A stretch of 64,000 nt of DNA. Source: CADEEN01 sp963840805 (GTDB taxonomy: Bacteria; Pseudomonadota; Gammaproteobacteria; Burkholderiales; Burkholderiaceae_C). The stretch lies in NCBI GenBank assembly GCA_963840805.1, contig CAWJAJ010000017.1, positions 682,001 through 746,000 of the forward strand, in the 5' to 3' direction. The position numbers were made by a program, and so were the translations under genes. The notes under the pieces are model-generated. The model worked only from the letters and a program-made list of their open reading frames with translations. It was not told where the DNA came from and made no database searches. Shown here in pieces: positions 17,464-26,137 of this stretch. Within the stretch, counting starts at the first letter, position 1. Every line of letters starts with the position of its first letter.

Positions 17464-18737
17464 TGCGGATCCGAGCGCGCGATGGCCAGCAAACGCTCGA
17501 CCTCGTCGCGATGCATCACGGAGTTGTGACGATGCCAGCGGCGGATCAGCTCCATCGTGCCGGCAACCACCAGGCCGAACATCGTGATGGCGCCGAAGGC
17601 CGACAGGCCGAACTTCGTCATCGCGGTGTAGAACGCGCCAAGGCCGAGGATGCAGGCCTGTTCGTTGAAGTTCTGCACCGCGATCGAACGGCCGGCGCCC
17701 ATCAGGTTGTGGCCGCGGTGCTGCAGCAGCGCATTCATCGGCACCACCATGTAGCCGCCGATGGCGCCGAGCAGCACCAGAAACGGCGCCGCGGCCCAGG
17801 CGTTGCTGATGAAGTTCATGCCGATCACCAGCAGCCCCATCGCAATGCCGAGCGGAATCACGCCGGTGGCACGGTCGAGCTTCATCGCCACCGACGCCAC
17901 GATCGCCCCAACCGCGGTGCCGACCGCGACCACCCCAACCAGGCTCGACGCCTGCGTGGTGCCATAGCCCAGTGCCGCCGCGGCCCAGGCCAGCACGATG
18001 TAGCGCAGGTTGCCAGAGACGCCCCAGAACAGCGTGGTGGTGGCCAGCGAGATCTGGCCCAGCTTGTCGGACCACAGCCGCGCGTTGCACTGCGAAAAAT
18101 CGCGCACCAGTGCCAGCGGGCCGTGCGCGATCGGCTGCAGCGGTGCTTCGGTGCGCGGAATGCGCAGGTTGAACAGCGCCGCAATCACGTACAGCGACAC
18201 CAGCGCAGCGATCGCCACTTCCGGGCCGGTGTCGATGCCGGTGTCGATCAACGGCATGTCGATGCCGAGCAGGACTGGTGCGATCCGTGGCCCGACCAAC
18301 TGGCCGCCGAGCAACACGCCGAGAATGATCGAGCCGATCGTCAGGCCCTCGATCCAGCCGTTGGCCTTGACCAGTTGCGAGGGCGGCAACAGCTCCGTCA
18401 GGATGCCGTACTTGGCCGGCGAATAGGCCGCAGCACCGAGTCCGACCACCGCGTACGCGGCCAGCGGGTGGGTGCCGAACAGCATCAGCAGGCAGCCGAC
18501 CACCTTGATGCTGTTGGAGACGAACATCACCTTGCCTTTGGGCAGCGCATCGGCAAAGGCGCCGACGTAGGGCGCGAGCACGACGTAGAACAGCGCGAAC
18601 ATCGGCACCAGCGCAGCGCGTTGCCATTCGGCAGCGCCAGAGGTGCGCAACAACTCGACCGCGGCCACGAACAACGCGTTGTCGGCCAGCGAGCTGAAGA
18701 ACTGCGCCGACATGATCGTGTAAAAGCCTCGTTTCAT
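17460..18737 (-). CDS. lplT: Lysophospholipid transporter
   Basis: A 425-residue major-facilitator protein with about 12 membrane helices. The N-terminus MKRGFYTIMSAQFFSSLADN and the segment AAAYSPAKYGILTELLPPSQL are characteristic of LplT, which flips lysophospholipids across the inner membrane for re-acylation. The middle matches the family through ISLATTTLFWGVSGNLR. It is divergent from the alanine racemase gene about 100 bases away, a neighbourhood widely conserved in Burkholderiales. No acyltransferase partner (aas) is visible here. Confidence 0.9.
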   Translation of the reverse strand: MKRGFYTIMSAQFFSSLADNALFVAAVELLRTSGAAEWQRAALVPMFALFYVVLAPYVGAFADALPKGKVMFVSNSIKVVGCLLMLFGTHPLAAYAVVGLGAAAYSPAKYGILTELLPPSQLVKANGWIEGLTIGSIILGVLLGGQLVGPRIAPVLLGIDMPLIDTGIDTGPEVAIAALVSLYVIAALFNLRIPRTEAPLQPIAHGPLALVRDFSQCNARLWSDKLGQISLATTTLFWGVSGNLRYIVLAWAAAALGYGTTQASSLVGVVAVGTAVGAIVASVAMKLDRATGVIPLGIAMGLLVIGMNFISNAWAAAPFLVLLGAIGGYMVVPMNALLQHRGHNLMGAGRSIAVQNFNEQACILGLGAFYTAMTKFGLSAFGAITMFGLVVAGTMELIRRWHRHNSVMHRDEVERLLAIARSDPH

Positions 18738-18835
18738 GCGCGGCGCAGCGGCGTGTCTCCGGATGTTGCCTCTAAGCGGGCGCCGCGTTATAGCACGCAC
18801 CCTCGTGGCCGCCGGCGCGCGGGCAGAATGGCGCC

Positions 18836-19936
18836 ATGCCACGCCCGATCGAGGCCCTGATCCATACCGATGCCCTCGCGCACAACCTGACACGGGCGCG
18901 CGCCAGCACCCCCGACGCCCGCCTGTGGGCCGTCGTCAAGGCCAACGCCTACGGCCACGGCATCGAGCAGGCGTTCGAAGGCCTGCGTGGTGCCGACGGC
19001 TTTGCACTGCTCGACCTGGCCGAGGCCGAACGCATCCGCGCCTGTGGCTGGCGCGGCCCAGTGCTGCTGCTCGAGGGCGCGTTCGAGGCGCGCGACCTCG
19101 AGTCGTGCTCGCGCCTGCATCTGTGGCACGTCGTGCATTGCAGCGAGCAGATCGATTGGCTGGCCGCGCACAAGACGCACCAGCCGCACCGCGTGTTCCT
19201 GAAGATGAACAGCGGCATGAACCGGCTGGGTTTTCGGCCCGAGGCGTTCCGCGCCGCCTGGGCGCGCCTGAACGCGCTGCCGCAGGTCGACGAGATCTCG
19301 CTGATGACGCACTTTTCAGATGCCGACGGCGAGCGCGGCATTGCGCATCAGGTGGCCGCGTTCGAGGCCGCCACGCACGACCTGCCGGGCGAACGCTCGC
19401 TGGCCAACAGCGCGGCGATCCTGCGCCACCGCCTGCCCAGCGACTGGGTGCGCGCCGGCATCATGAGCTACGGTAGCGCGCCGGATTTCCCAGCGCACGA
19501 TATCGCGCACTGGGACCTGCAGCCGACGATGACGCTGCGCTCCCGCGTGATAGCGACACAATCGCTGCAGCCCGGCGACACGGTCGGCTACGGCAGCAGC
19601 TTCACCGCAGACACCGCGTTGCGCATCGGCATCGTTGCGTGCGGCTACGCCGACGGCTACCCGCGCCACTGTGGCACCGGCACGCCCGTGCTGGTGAGCG
19701 GCGTGCGCACGCGCACCGTGGGCCGCGTCAGCATGGACATGGTCGCGGTCGACCTGACGCCGGTGCCCAACGCCAGCATTGGCTGCGAAGTCACGCTGTG
19801 GGGCCGCGGACCGAACGCCTCAAGGCTGCCGATCGACGAGGTGGCGCAGGCCGCGGGCACGATCGGCTACGAACTGATGTGCGCGCTGGCAGCGCGGGTG
19901 CCGGTGCATGCCACTGCGATTGCCGCGCTGGCTTGA
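18836..19936 (+). CDS. alr: Alanine racemase
   Basis: A 366-residue PLP enzyme making D-alanine for peptidoglycan. The PLP Lys is in WAVVKANAYGHG (about residue 39), the second catalytic base Tyr in GDTVGYGSSFTAD, and VSMDMVAVDLT is the conserved C-terminal domain block. Length is normal. The ATG at 18836 directly precedes PRPIEALIHTDALAHN, the usual start. It is followed after 56 bases by a YeaQ-like gene and then by arfB and radA. Confidence 0.93.
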   Translation: MPRPIEALIHTDALAHNLTRARASTPDARLWAVVKANAYGHGIEQAFEGLRGADGFALLDLAEAERIRACGWRGPVLLLEGAFEARDLESCSRLHLWHVVHCSEQIDWLAAHKTHQPHRVFLKMNSGMNRLGFRPEAFRAAWARLNALPQVDEISLMTHFSDADGERGIAHQVAAFEAATHDLPGERSLANSAAILRHRLPSDWVRAGIMSYGSAPDFPAHDIAHWDLQPTMTLRSRVIATQSLQPGDTVGYGSSFTADTALRIGIVACGYADGYPRHCGTGTPVLVSGVRTRTVGRVSMDMVAVDLTPVPNASIGCEVTLWGRGPNASRLPIDEVAQAAGTIGYELMCALAARVPVHATAIAALA

Positions 19937-19992
19937 CGCCGCGGCGACGCTGCCTATCATCGCGCCACCCCAAACCCGAATTGGAGGGATGA

Positions 19993-20253
19993 ATGGGTCA
20001 CTTGCTGTGGACGATCATCGTCGGCTTGATCGTCGGCGCGATCGCACGGTTCATCATGCCAGGCGATCAGAAGATGGGCTGGATCCTGACCGGATTGCTG
20101 GGCATCGGTGGCTCGCTGGCTGCGGGCTATGTCGGACAGGCCCTCGGCATGTACGCCGTCGGCGAAGCCGCGGGTTGGATCGCTTCGGTGGTCGGCGCGC
20201 TGGTGCTGCTGTTCATCGTGCAGAAGCTGCGCGGCAGCACGCCGGCACAGTGA
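19993..20253 (+). CDS. GlsB/YeaQ/YmgE-family membrane protein
   Basis: An 86-residue integral membrane protein with three hydrophobic segments: LLWTIIVGLIVGAIARFIMP, GWILTGLLGIGGSLAAGYVG and GWIASVVGALVLLFIVQKL. The repeated small-residue GxxxG-like patterns and PGDQKMGWILT motif are typical of the transglycosylase-associated YeaQ/YmgE family, whose role (stress or envelope related) is not firmly known. A GGAGGG ribosome site lies just before the ATG. The next gene, arfB, starts 13 bases after its stop. Confidence 0.88.
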   Translation: MGHLLWTIIVGLIVGAIARFIMPGDQKMGWILTGLLGIGGSLAAGYVGQALGMYAVGEAAGWIASVVGALVLLFIVQKLRGSTPAQ

Positions 20254-20266
20254 CGTTGCCGCGGCA

Positions 20267-20680
20267 GTGAAGGCCGCGCTGCTGGCGGTCGACCCGGACG
20301 AGGTCACGCTGACCTCGATCCGCGCGCAAGGTGCCGGCGGCCAGAACGTCAACAAGGTCTCGAACGCGGTGCACCTTCGCTTCGATGTCCATGCGTCGTC
20401 GCTGCCCGACAGCGTGAAGGCGCGGCTGCTGGCGCTCGGCGATTCGCGCATCACGCAGGAGGGCGTCGTCGTCATCAAGGCTCAGGAGCACCGCAGCCTG
20501 GAGATGAATCGCGCCGACGCGCTGGCGCGGCTGAATGCGCTGGTGCAATCGGTCGCCACGCCGCCGCGTCCCCGCAAGCCGACCAAGCCGACCCACGGCT
20601 CCAAGCTGCGCCGCCTCGAGGGCAAGGCGCAGCGCGGCCAGGTCAAGGCCGCGCGCGCCAAGGTCGACGACCAGAGGTGA
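20267..20680 (+). CDS. arfB: Alternative ribosome-rescue factor ArfB (peptidyl-tRNA hydrolase)
   Basis: A 137-residue protein of the YaeJ/ICT1 family, which enters stalled ribosomes lacking a stop codon and hydrolyses the peptidyl-tRNA. The catalytic GGQ is in RAQGAGGQNVNKVSNAVHLR (about residue 25), and the C-terminal basic tail (TKPTHGSKLRRLEGKAQRGQ) is the part that occupies the mRNA channel. No ATG is available; I use the GTG at 20267, which places the GGQ at the usual distance. A dispersed repeat begins at its stop. Confidence 0.88.
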   Translation: MKAALLAVDPDEVTLTSIRAQGAGGQNVNKVSNAVHLRFDVHASSLPDSVKARLLALGDSRITQEGVVVIKAQEHRSLEMNRADALARLNALVQSVATPPRPRKPTKPTHGSKLRRLEGKAQRGQVKAARAKVDDQR

Positions 20681-20752
20681 CGACCCCGAACTCGCTGCGC
20701 TCGCGTCCCCCGACGTGGGGTCAGGCGGATTGGGAGCCGCCCGCGCGGCCTG
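20681..20752 (+). repeat. Dispersed GC-rich repeat, copy 3
   Basis: Begins immediately after the arfB stop: CGACCCCGAACTCGCTGCGC, then TCGCGTCCCCCGACGTGGGG, AGGCGGATTGGGAGCCGCCCG. The CTCGCTGCGCTCGCGTCCCC block matches copy 1 nearly base for base. It fills the gap before radA. Confidence 0.75.
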
Positions 20753-20784
20753 AGGTGCTTGTTCATGGCCGCGACAATGCGGCC

Positions 20785-22149
20785 ATGGCCAAGGACAGCA
20801 AGACGATCTATACGTGCAGCGAATGCGGCGGCACGAGCGCGAAGTGGCTCGGCAAATGCCCGCACTGCAACGCCTGGAACACGCTGGAGGAAAGCGTGGC
20901 CGAGTCGGCCGCGGCGACGCGGCACCGCTTCCAGCCGCTGGCAAGAACGGCGGCGGTGGCCACGCTGGCCGAGATCGACGCCGCCGACGTGGCGCGCTCG
21001 CCCACCGGTCAGAGCGAACTCGACCGCGTGCTCGGCGGCGGAATCGTGCCAGGCGGCGTGGTGCTGATCGGCGGCGACCCCGGCATCGGCAAGAGCACGC
21101 TGCTGCTGCAAGCGGTCGACACGCTGTCGGTGCAGATGAAGGCGCTGTATGTCACTGGCGAGGAGAGCGGCGCGCAGGTGGCGTTGCGCGCACGCCGGCT
21201 CGGCCTCGACGGCTCGCGCGTGCGCGTGCTGGCCGAGATCCACCTCGAGCGCATCCTGGCCGCGATCGAATCCGAGGCGCCGGATTTCTGCGTCATCGAC
21301 TCGATCCAGACGCTCTACTCCGAGCAACTCACATCCGCGCCCGGCTCGGTGGCGCAGGTGCGCGAGTGCGCCGCGCAGCTCACGCGCACGGCCAAGGCGC
21401 GCGGCTGCGCGATGGTGCTGGTGGGCCATGTCACGAAGGACGGCACGCTGGCCGGCCCGCGCGTGCTCGAACACATCGTCGACACGGTGCTGTATTTCGA
21501 AGGCGATACGCACTCCAGTTTCCGCCTGGTGCGCGCGATCAAGAACCGCTTCGGCGCGGTCAACGAGATCGGCGTGTTCGCGATGACCGAGCGTGGCCTG
21601 AAGGGGGTGGCCAACCCGAGCGCGATCTTCCTGTCGACCCATGGCGAACCGGTGCCGGGTTCGTGCGTGCTGGTCACGCTCGAAGGCACGCGGCCGCTGC
21701 TGGTGGAGGTGCAGGCGCTGGTCGACAGCGGCGGGCCGAGTCCGCGGCGACTGTCGGTGGGCCTCGACCGTGACCGCCTGGCCATGCTGCTTGCGGTGCT
21801 GCATCGCCACGCCGGCGTGGCCTGCATGGACCAGGACGTGTTCGTCAACGCCGTCGGCGGCGTGCGCATCAGCGAGCCCGCCGCGGATCTGGCGGTGCTG
21901 CTGGCGATCCAGAGCAGCCTTCGTGGCAAGGCATTGCCGCGCGGGTTCATCGCCTTCGGCGAGGTCGGCCTGGCCGGCGAAGTGCGCCCGGCGCCGCGCG
22001 GGCAGGAGCGATTGAAGGAGGCCGCCAAGCTCGGTTTCTCGGTGGCTGTGGTACCGAAGGCCAACGCGCCGAAGCGAGCGATCGAGGGCCTGGCGATCCA
22101 CCCGGTCGAGCGCGTCGAGCAGGCAATCGATGTGCTGCGGGGGTTGTAG
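20785..22149 (+). CDS. radA: DNA repair protein RadA
   Basis: A 454-residue branch-migration and recombination ATPase. It has the N-terminal C4 zinc finger (CSECGGTSAKWLGKCPHC), Walker A (GGDPGIGKSTLLLQ), the RadA-specific KNRFGAVNEIGVFAM motif (about residue 255) and a C-terminal Lon-like domain (VNAVGGVRISEPAADLAVLL). Length matches the family. The ATG at 20785 is confirmed by the zinc finger starting ten residues in. A small membrane-protein gene follows after three bases. Confidence 0.95.
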   Translation: MAKDSKTIYTCSECGGTSAKWLGKCPHCNAWNTLEESVAESAAATRHRFQPLARTAAVATLAEIDAADVARSPTGQSELDRVLGGGIVPGGVVLIGGDPGIGKSTLLLQAVDTLSVQMKALYVTGEESGAQVALRARRLGLDGSRVRVLAEIHLERILAAIESEAPDFCVIDSIQTLYSEQLTSAPGSVAQVRECAAQLTRTAKARGCAMVLVGHVTKDGTLAGPRVLEHIVDTVLYFEGDTHSSFRLVRAIKNRFGAVNEIGVFAMTERGLKGVANPSAIFLSTHGEPVPGSCVLVTLEGTRPLLVEVQALVDSGGPSPRRLSVGLDRDRLAMLLAVLHRHAGVACMDQDVFVNAVGGVRISEPAADLAVLLAIQSSLRGKALPRGFIAFGEVGLAGEVRPAPRGQERLKEAAKLGFSVAVVPKANAPKRAIEGLAIHPVERVEQAIDVLRGL

Positions 22150-22152
22150 CCG

Positions 22153-22530
22153 ATGACCGCAGCGACGATCGGCTGGGCACTGGCCGTGGCGGCGGTGGCC
22201 GTTGGCTACGTCGGCTACGGCTGGCGCGGAGTGCTGCTGGCCATCACGGTGATCGTGTTCTGGCTGCTGCTGCAGTTCAGCCGCGCGCTGCGCGTGATGC
22301 GCCTGGCCGCGCGGGCCCCCGTGGGCCACGTGCCGAGCGCAGTGATGCTGCATGCCAAGCTGCATGCGGGCATGCTGATGATGGACGTCGTCAAGCTCAG
22401 CCGCAGCCTGGGCCGCAAGGTGCGCGACGTACCGGAAACGTTTGCCTGGCGCGATGAATCGGGCGCGGAAGTCGAGATCGACTTTGCCGGCGGGCGCTGC
22501 CAGACGTGGCGATTGACACGGCCGGAGTGA
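22153..22530 (+). CDS. Hypothetical membrane protein
   Basis: A 125-residue protein with two N-terminal hydrophobic segments (IGWALAVAAVAVGYVGYGWR and GVLLAITVIVFWLLLQFSRA) and a soluble C-terminal part of about 75 residues (VMLHAKLHAGMLMMDVVKLS, then a strand-rich FAWRDESGAEVEIDFAGG). I do not recognise a named family, but radA-linked genes of this shape are common in Burkholderiales. It begins three bases after the radA stop, so it is probably co-transcribed. Confidence 0.7.
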   Translation: MTAATIGWALAVAAVAVGYVGYGWRGVLLAITVIVFWLLLQFSRALRVMRLAARAPVGHVPSAVMLHAKLHAGMLMMDVVKLSRSLGRKVRDVPETFAWRDESGAEVEIDFAGGRCQTWRLTRPE

Positions 22531-22532
22531 AA

Positions 22533-22558
22533 CAAAAAAGCCCCGCCGGAGCGGGGCT
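22533..22558 (-). terminator. Intrinsic terminator of the PEP-CTERM mini-gene
   Basis: A stem AGCCCCGC/GCGGGGCT (22539-22546 with 22551-22558) and loop CGGA are followed, on the minus strand, by six T residues (22538-22533). This ends the mini-gene at 22579. The hairpin may also slow transcription from the radA side, but no T-tract follows on the plus strand. Confidence 0.85.
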
Positions 22559-22578
22559 TCGCGGGGCTGGCGAGCCCT

Positions 22579-22740
22579 TTAGCGTTGACGGCGGCGGCCG
22601 GCCATGAAGCCAATCGCGCCGATGCCCGCCAAGGCGTACGTGCCGGGCTCGAAAACGGCCGGGGCCATGCCCAGGTACAGCGCGATCAGGATCAACGCGA
22701 CGGACGGGATCGCCAACTTGTAGAACGGTGAGGTCTTCAT
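22579..22740 (-). CDS. PEP-CTERM-like mini-protein
   Basis: A 53-residue protein that is little more than an N-terminal membrane helix (LAIPSVALILIALYLGMAPA) and a C-terminal sorting tail: FEPGTYALAGIGAIGFMAGRRR. The tail follows the PEP-CTERM plan of a Pro-containing motif, a second hydrophobic helix and an Arg cluster, with Phe-Glu-Pro in place of Pro-Glu-Pro. Exosortase would recognise such a tail, but none is in this window. It has its own terminator. It may be the relic of a larger exported protein or a genuine membrane peptide. Confidence 0.7.
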   Translation of the reverse strand: MKTSPFYKLAIPSVALILIALYLGMAPAVFEPGTYALAGIGAIGFMAGRRRQR

Positions 22741-22974
22741 TTCATTCCCTGGTGGTTCTCGTTGCCCATCCAGCACACCAGCGGGCGCTGCCATGTGAAC
22801 TGGGCAATTGCCTCGGTGACAAGTGAAGTATTGCCACCACCCGTTGCGCACACAACCGCTTACACCCCCTGGAACGCGGGGTTCAACAACACTCGGCGTC
22901 CGCGTCGGTGAGCACCGTTCGCCTCGTCGGCGACGCATAGAATCCCTGCCAACCTGGAGATCGAGGAGCATGCG

Positions 22975-23898
22975 ATGTCAATGGCCGACCGCGACGGCAA
23001 GATCTGGATGGACGGCCAGCTGGTCGAGTGGCGCGACGCCAAGATCCACGTCCTGACGCACACGCTCCATTACGGCTGCGGTGCTTTCGAGGGAGTGCGC
23101 GCTTACAACGCAAAGGGTGGAACGGCGATTTTCAGGCTGCAGGAACACACCGAGCGCCTGTTCAACAGCGCCAAGATCCTGCGCATGAAGATCCCCTTCA
23201 CGCTCCCGCAGGTGATGGAAGCGCAGCGCGAGGTGGTGCGCGCCAACGGTCTGGAGAGTTGTTACATCCGGCCGCTGACATGGATCGGATCCCACAAGTT
23301 GGGGGTGTCGCCGAAGGGCAATCAAATCCACCTGATGGTCGCCGCGTGGCCGTGGGGCGCCTACCTCGGCGAAGAGGGGATGAAGCGCGGCATCCGCGTG
23401 AAGACCTCCAGCTATACGCGCCATCACGTCAACATCACGATGACTCAGGCCAAAGCCGTGTCGAACTACACCAACTCGATCCTGGCCAACATGGAAGTCA
23501 CTGACGAGGGCTACGACGAGGCGCTGCTGCTCGATCCATCGGGCTTCGTCAGCGAAGGTGCCGGTGAGAACATCTTCGTCATCAAGAGCGGCGTGGTCTA
23601 CACGCCCGATCTTTCGGCCGGCGCACTCAACGGCATCACGCGCAACACCATCTTTGCGATCTGCCAGGACCTGGGGCTGCAACTCGTGGAAAAGCGCATC
23701 ACGCGCGACGAGGTCTACATCTGCGACGAGGCCTTCTTCACCGGCACAGCAGCCGAGGTCACGCCGATCCGCGAGCTCGACCGCATCGAAATCGGCAGCG
23801 GCTCGCGCGGCCCGATCACCGAGAAGATACAGGCCGCGTTCTTCGACATCGTCAACGGTCGCAATCCAAAGTACGCCGAGTGGCTGACGCGCGTTTGA
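22975..23898 (+). CDS. ilvE: Branched-chain amino acid aminotransferase
   Basis: A 307-residue class IV PLP aminotransferase catalysing the last step of Val, Leu and Ile synthesis. The PLP Lys is in MTQAKAVSNYTNS (about residue 160); the start MADRDGKIWMDGQLVEWRDA and THTLHYGCGAFEGVRAY are classic IlvE, as is FVSEGAGENIFVIK. Length is normal. An ATG at 22975 and one at 22981 are both possible; a GAGGAG site lies upstream. A zinc-finger gene follows 28 bases later, as in many Burkholderiales. Confidence 0.95.
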   Translation: MSMADRDGKIWMDGQLVEWRDAKIHVLTHTLHYGCGAFEGVRAYNAKGGTAIFRLQEHTERLFNSAKILRMKIPFTLPQVMEAQREVVRANGLESCYIRPLTWIGSHKLGVSPKGNQIHLMVAAWPWGAYLGEEGMKRGIRVKTSSYTRHHVNITMTQAKAVSNYTNSILANMEVTDEGYDEALLLDPSGFVSEGAGENIFVIKSGVVYTPDLSAGALNGITRNTIFAICQDLGLQLVEKRITRDEVYICDEAFFTGTAAEVTPIRELDRIEIGSGSRGPITEKIQAAFFDIVNGRNPKYAEWLTRV

Positions 23899-23926
23899 AT
23901 CCCACCCCCATCGCACAATTGCCCGC

Positions 23927-24142
23927 ATGAGCGCCACTTTTTCCCCGGCCGCGACGGTCGAGGTCTCCGCCACCGACCTGCATGGCCCCGGCGTGGTCTT
24001 CTGCCCCAACCCGAAGATGGCGCTGTGGAGCAACCATCCGCGCGTGTTCATCGACGTGACCACCACGGGTCAGGGCAAATGCCCCTATTGCGGCACCGTC
24101 TATCGGCTGGCCGCCGGAGCCCGCGCGCACGGCGGCCACTGA
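23927..24142 (+). CDS. Zinc-finger (zf-CHCC) domain protein
   Basis: A 71-residue protein of the zf-CHCC family, related to the NDUFS6 subunit of mitochondrial complex I. Zinc ligands are visible in GVVFCPNPKMALWSNHPRVF (Cys and His) and GKCPYCGTVYRL (two Cys). Bacterial copies are small soluble proteins of unknown role, often next to ilvE, as here. The next gene starts seven bases downstream. Confidence 0.88.
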   Translation: MSATFSPAATVEVSATDLHGPGVVFCPNPKMALWSNHPRVFIDVTTTGQGKCPYCGTVYRLAAGARAHGGH

Positions 24143-24149
24143 GGCGGTC

Positions 24150-24599
24150 ATGCCGCGCCCCAAAGCCCAGATCGCCGCGCTGATGGCCTCCGTCGACGAC
24201 GTCGAGGCCCAGTTCTACGAGGCGCTGCAACGCGCCGACATCGAGCGCCTGATGGCGGTGTGGTCCGACGACGACGAGGTCGTCTGCGTGCACCCGGGCG
24301 GCCCGCGCCTGGTCGGCCATGGCGCGATCCGCGCCACCTTCGAGGCGATCTTCGCCAATGGCGCGATCCCGGTGCGCTTCGAAAAACTCAAGCGTGTCGA
24401 GAGTGCCGGCTGCGCGGTGCACAACCTGCTCGAACGCGTCGACATCCAGACTGCCGAGGGCATGCAGACGGCATGGGTCATCGCCACCAACGTATACCTG
24501 AAAAGTACACAGGGCTGGCGCCTGGTGGCGCACCACGCCAGCCCCGGCTCGTCGCGCGAATTGCCCGAGATCGTCGAAGCGCCATCGACGCTGCATTGA
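24150..24599 (+). CDS. SnoaL/ketosteroid-isomerase-like (NTF2-fold) protein
   Basis: A 149-residue NTF2-fold protein with the start ASVDDVEAQFYEALQRADIE, the WSDDDEVVCVHPGGPRLVG block and the closing GWRLVAHHASPGS. These are hallmarks of the SnoaL-like group of small proteins with a conserved HPGG motif; the activity is unknown. It is placed between the zf-CHCC and YheT-type genes with gaps of fewer than ten bases, so the set ilvE to the 25.6 kb gene is probably one operon. Confidence 0.82.
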   Translation: MPRPKAQIAALMASVDDVEAQFYEALQRADIERLMAVWSDDDEVVCVHPGGPRLVGHGAIRATFEAIFANGAIPVRFEKLKRVESAGCAVHNLLERVDIQTAEGMQTAWVIATNVYLKSTQGWRLVAHHASPGSSRELPEIVEAPSTLH

Positions 24600-24607
24600 C
24601 ACGGTCG

Positions 24608-25579
24608 ATGCAGGCTTACCACGCACCGCGCTGGTTGCCCGGCGGCAATGCGCAGACGATCTGGCCGGCGCTGTTCTCGCGCCACGCGCCTTGGCGCCAT
24701 GCCGCGCCACATTACCTGCGCGAGCGCTGGACGACGCCCGATGCCGACTTCATCGACGTCGACATCCAGCCGGGCCCGCCGGGTGCGCCATGGCTGGTGC
24801 TGTTCCACGGCCTCGAAGGCTCGTCGACGAGCCACTATGCGCAGGCCTTCGCGCACGCGGCGGCACAAGCCGGCATGAACTTCGCGGTGCCACATTTCCG
24901 CGGCTGTTCGGGCGAATTGAACCTCGCGCCGCGCGCCTACCACTCGGGCGACTTCGAAGAGGTCGGCTGGATGCTGGCGCGGCTGCGGGAACGCAGCAGC
25001 ACGCCGATGCTCGCCGTCGGCATCTCGCTTGGCGGCAATGCCTTGCTGCGCTGGGCCGAGGAAGCCGGCGACAGCGCGGCGCACATCACCAGCGCGGTGG
25101 CGGCGGTCTGCTCACCGATCGATCTGGCCGCCGGCGGCCAAGCCCTCGGCAGCGGCTTCAACCGCGTGACCTACACGCCGATGTTCCTGCGCACGATGAA
25201 GCCACGCGCACTGGCCAAGTGGGCGCAGCACCCGGGGCTGTTCGACCGCGAGCGCCTGCTCCAGGCACGCGACCTGTACGAATTCGACAACGTGTTCACG
25301 GCGCCACTGCACGGGTTTCGCGACACCGACGATTACTGGGCGCGCGGCTCGGCCAAGCCGCACCTGCGCACGATCCGCATTCCGGCGCTGGTGCTCAATG
25401 CGCGCAACGATCCGTTCGTGCCCGCCTCGTGCCTGCCTGCGCAGCACGAGGTCGGCCGCCATGTGACGCTGTGGCAGCCGGCGCACGGCGGCCACGTCGG
25501 CTTCCCGGGCGGCGCGCCGCCGGGCCATCTGGCGACCATGCCGCAAGCCGTGCTCGGCTGGCTGCACGGCCATCGCTGA
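24608..25579 (+). CDS. Alpha/beta hydrolase of the YheT/ABHD1-3 family
   Basis: A 323-residue hydrolase. The opening WLPGGNAQTIWPALF is the YheT signature, the oxyanion segment is LVLFHGLEGSS, FRGCSGE follows, and the nucleophile elbow is VGISLGGN (Ser about residue 140). The Asp lies in LNARNDPFVP and the His in HGGHVGFPGG. Members are esterases or lipases of unclear physiological substrate. The start at 24608 is eight bases after the previous stop. Confidence 0.88.
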   Translation: MQAYHAPRWLPGGNAQTIWPALFSRHAPWRHAAPHYLRERWTTPDADFIDVDIQPGPPGAPWLVLFHGLEGSSTSHYAQAFAHAAAQAGMNFAVPHFRGCSGELNLAPRAYHSGDFEEVGWMLARLRERSSTPMLAVGISLGGNALLRWAEEAGDSAAHITSAVAAVCSPIDLAAGGQALGSGFNRVTYTPMFLRTMKPRALAKWAQHPGLFDRERLLQARDLYEFDNVFTAPLHGFRDTDDYWARGSAKPHLRTIRIPALVLNARNDPFVPASCLPAQHEVGRHVTLWQPAHGGHVGFPGGAPPGHLATMPQAVLGWLHGHR

Positions 25580-25585
25580 GGCACT

Positions 25586-26137
25586 ATGCGCACCGACATG
25601 GATGACATCGTCAAAGCCGCGCTGAAGAAGTGGCCCAACGTGCCGGACTGCCGCGGCTGGCTGGCGCTCGACGCGCGCGGCGATTGGTACATGCGCGACG
25701 ACCGCGTGCAGGCCGCCGGGCCGTTTCCGAGTGTCAAGGGCAGCCGCATCCTGCACGACAAGTTGCGCGAGTTCATCCATCGCAACTACGCTTGCGACGA
25801 CGGCGGCGCCTGGTATTTCCAGAACGGTCCGCAGCGCGTGTATGTCGAACTCGAGGCCGCGCCGTTCGTCTGGCGGATCGATGCGCGCGATTTCGCGCTG
25901 ACCAGCCACAGCGGCCGGCCGGCCCGGCTGCACAGCGCCTGGCTCGACGAACACGGGCGCCTGTTCCTGGCTACCGACATCGGCTTCGGCCTGGTGCACA
26001 CCCAGGACATGCACGAGGCCGCGCGGGCTGTCGAAGCCGGGCTGTGGCAGCCCGAGCCGTTGGATTTCGCCGCGATGCCGCAGCGTTTCGGCTATGTGCT
26101 GAGCCCGCAGCGAGCGGCAGCGTCGCGGCCTACTTGA
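25586..26137 (+). CDS. Conserved betaproteobacterial DUF protein
   Basis: A 183-residue soluble protein with a strongly conserved-looking N-terminal half: ALKKWPNVPDCRGWLALDAR, GDWYMRDDRVQAAGPFPS and AWYFQNGPQRVYVELEAAPF. I recognise this as a widespread Burkholderiales domain of unknown function (DUF2946-like in my memory, label not certain). The Trp-rich pattern suggests a beta-sheet fold. It lies six bases after the YheT-type gene and overlaps the tail of the convergent cytochrome gene by eight bases. Confidence 0.75.
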   Translation: MRTDMDDIVKAALKKWPNVPDCRGWLALDARGDWYMRDDRVQAAGPFPSVKGSRILHDKLREFIHRNYACDDGGAWYFQNGPQRVYVELEAAPFVWRIDARDFALTSHSGRPARLHSAWLDEHGRLFLATDIGFGLVHTQDMHEAARAVEAGLWQPEPLDFAAMPQRFGYVLSPQRAAASRPT

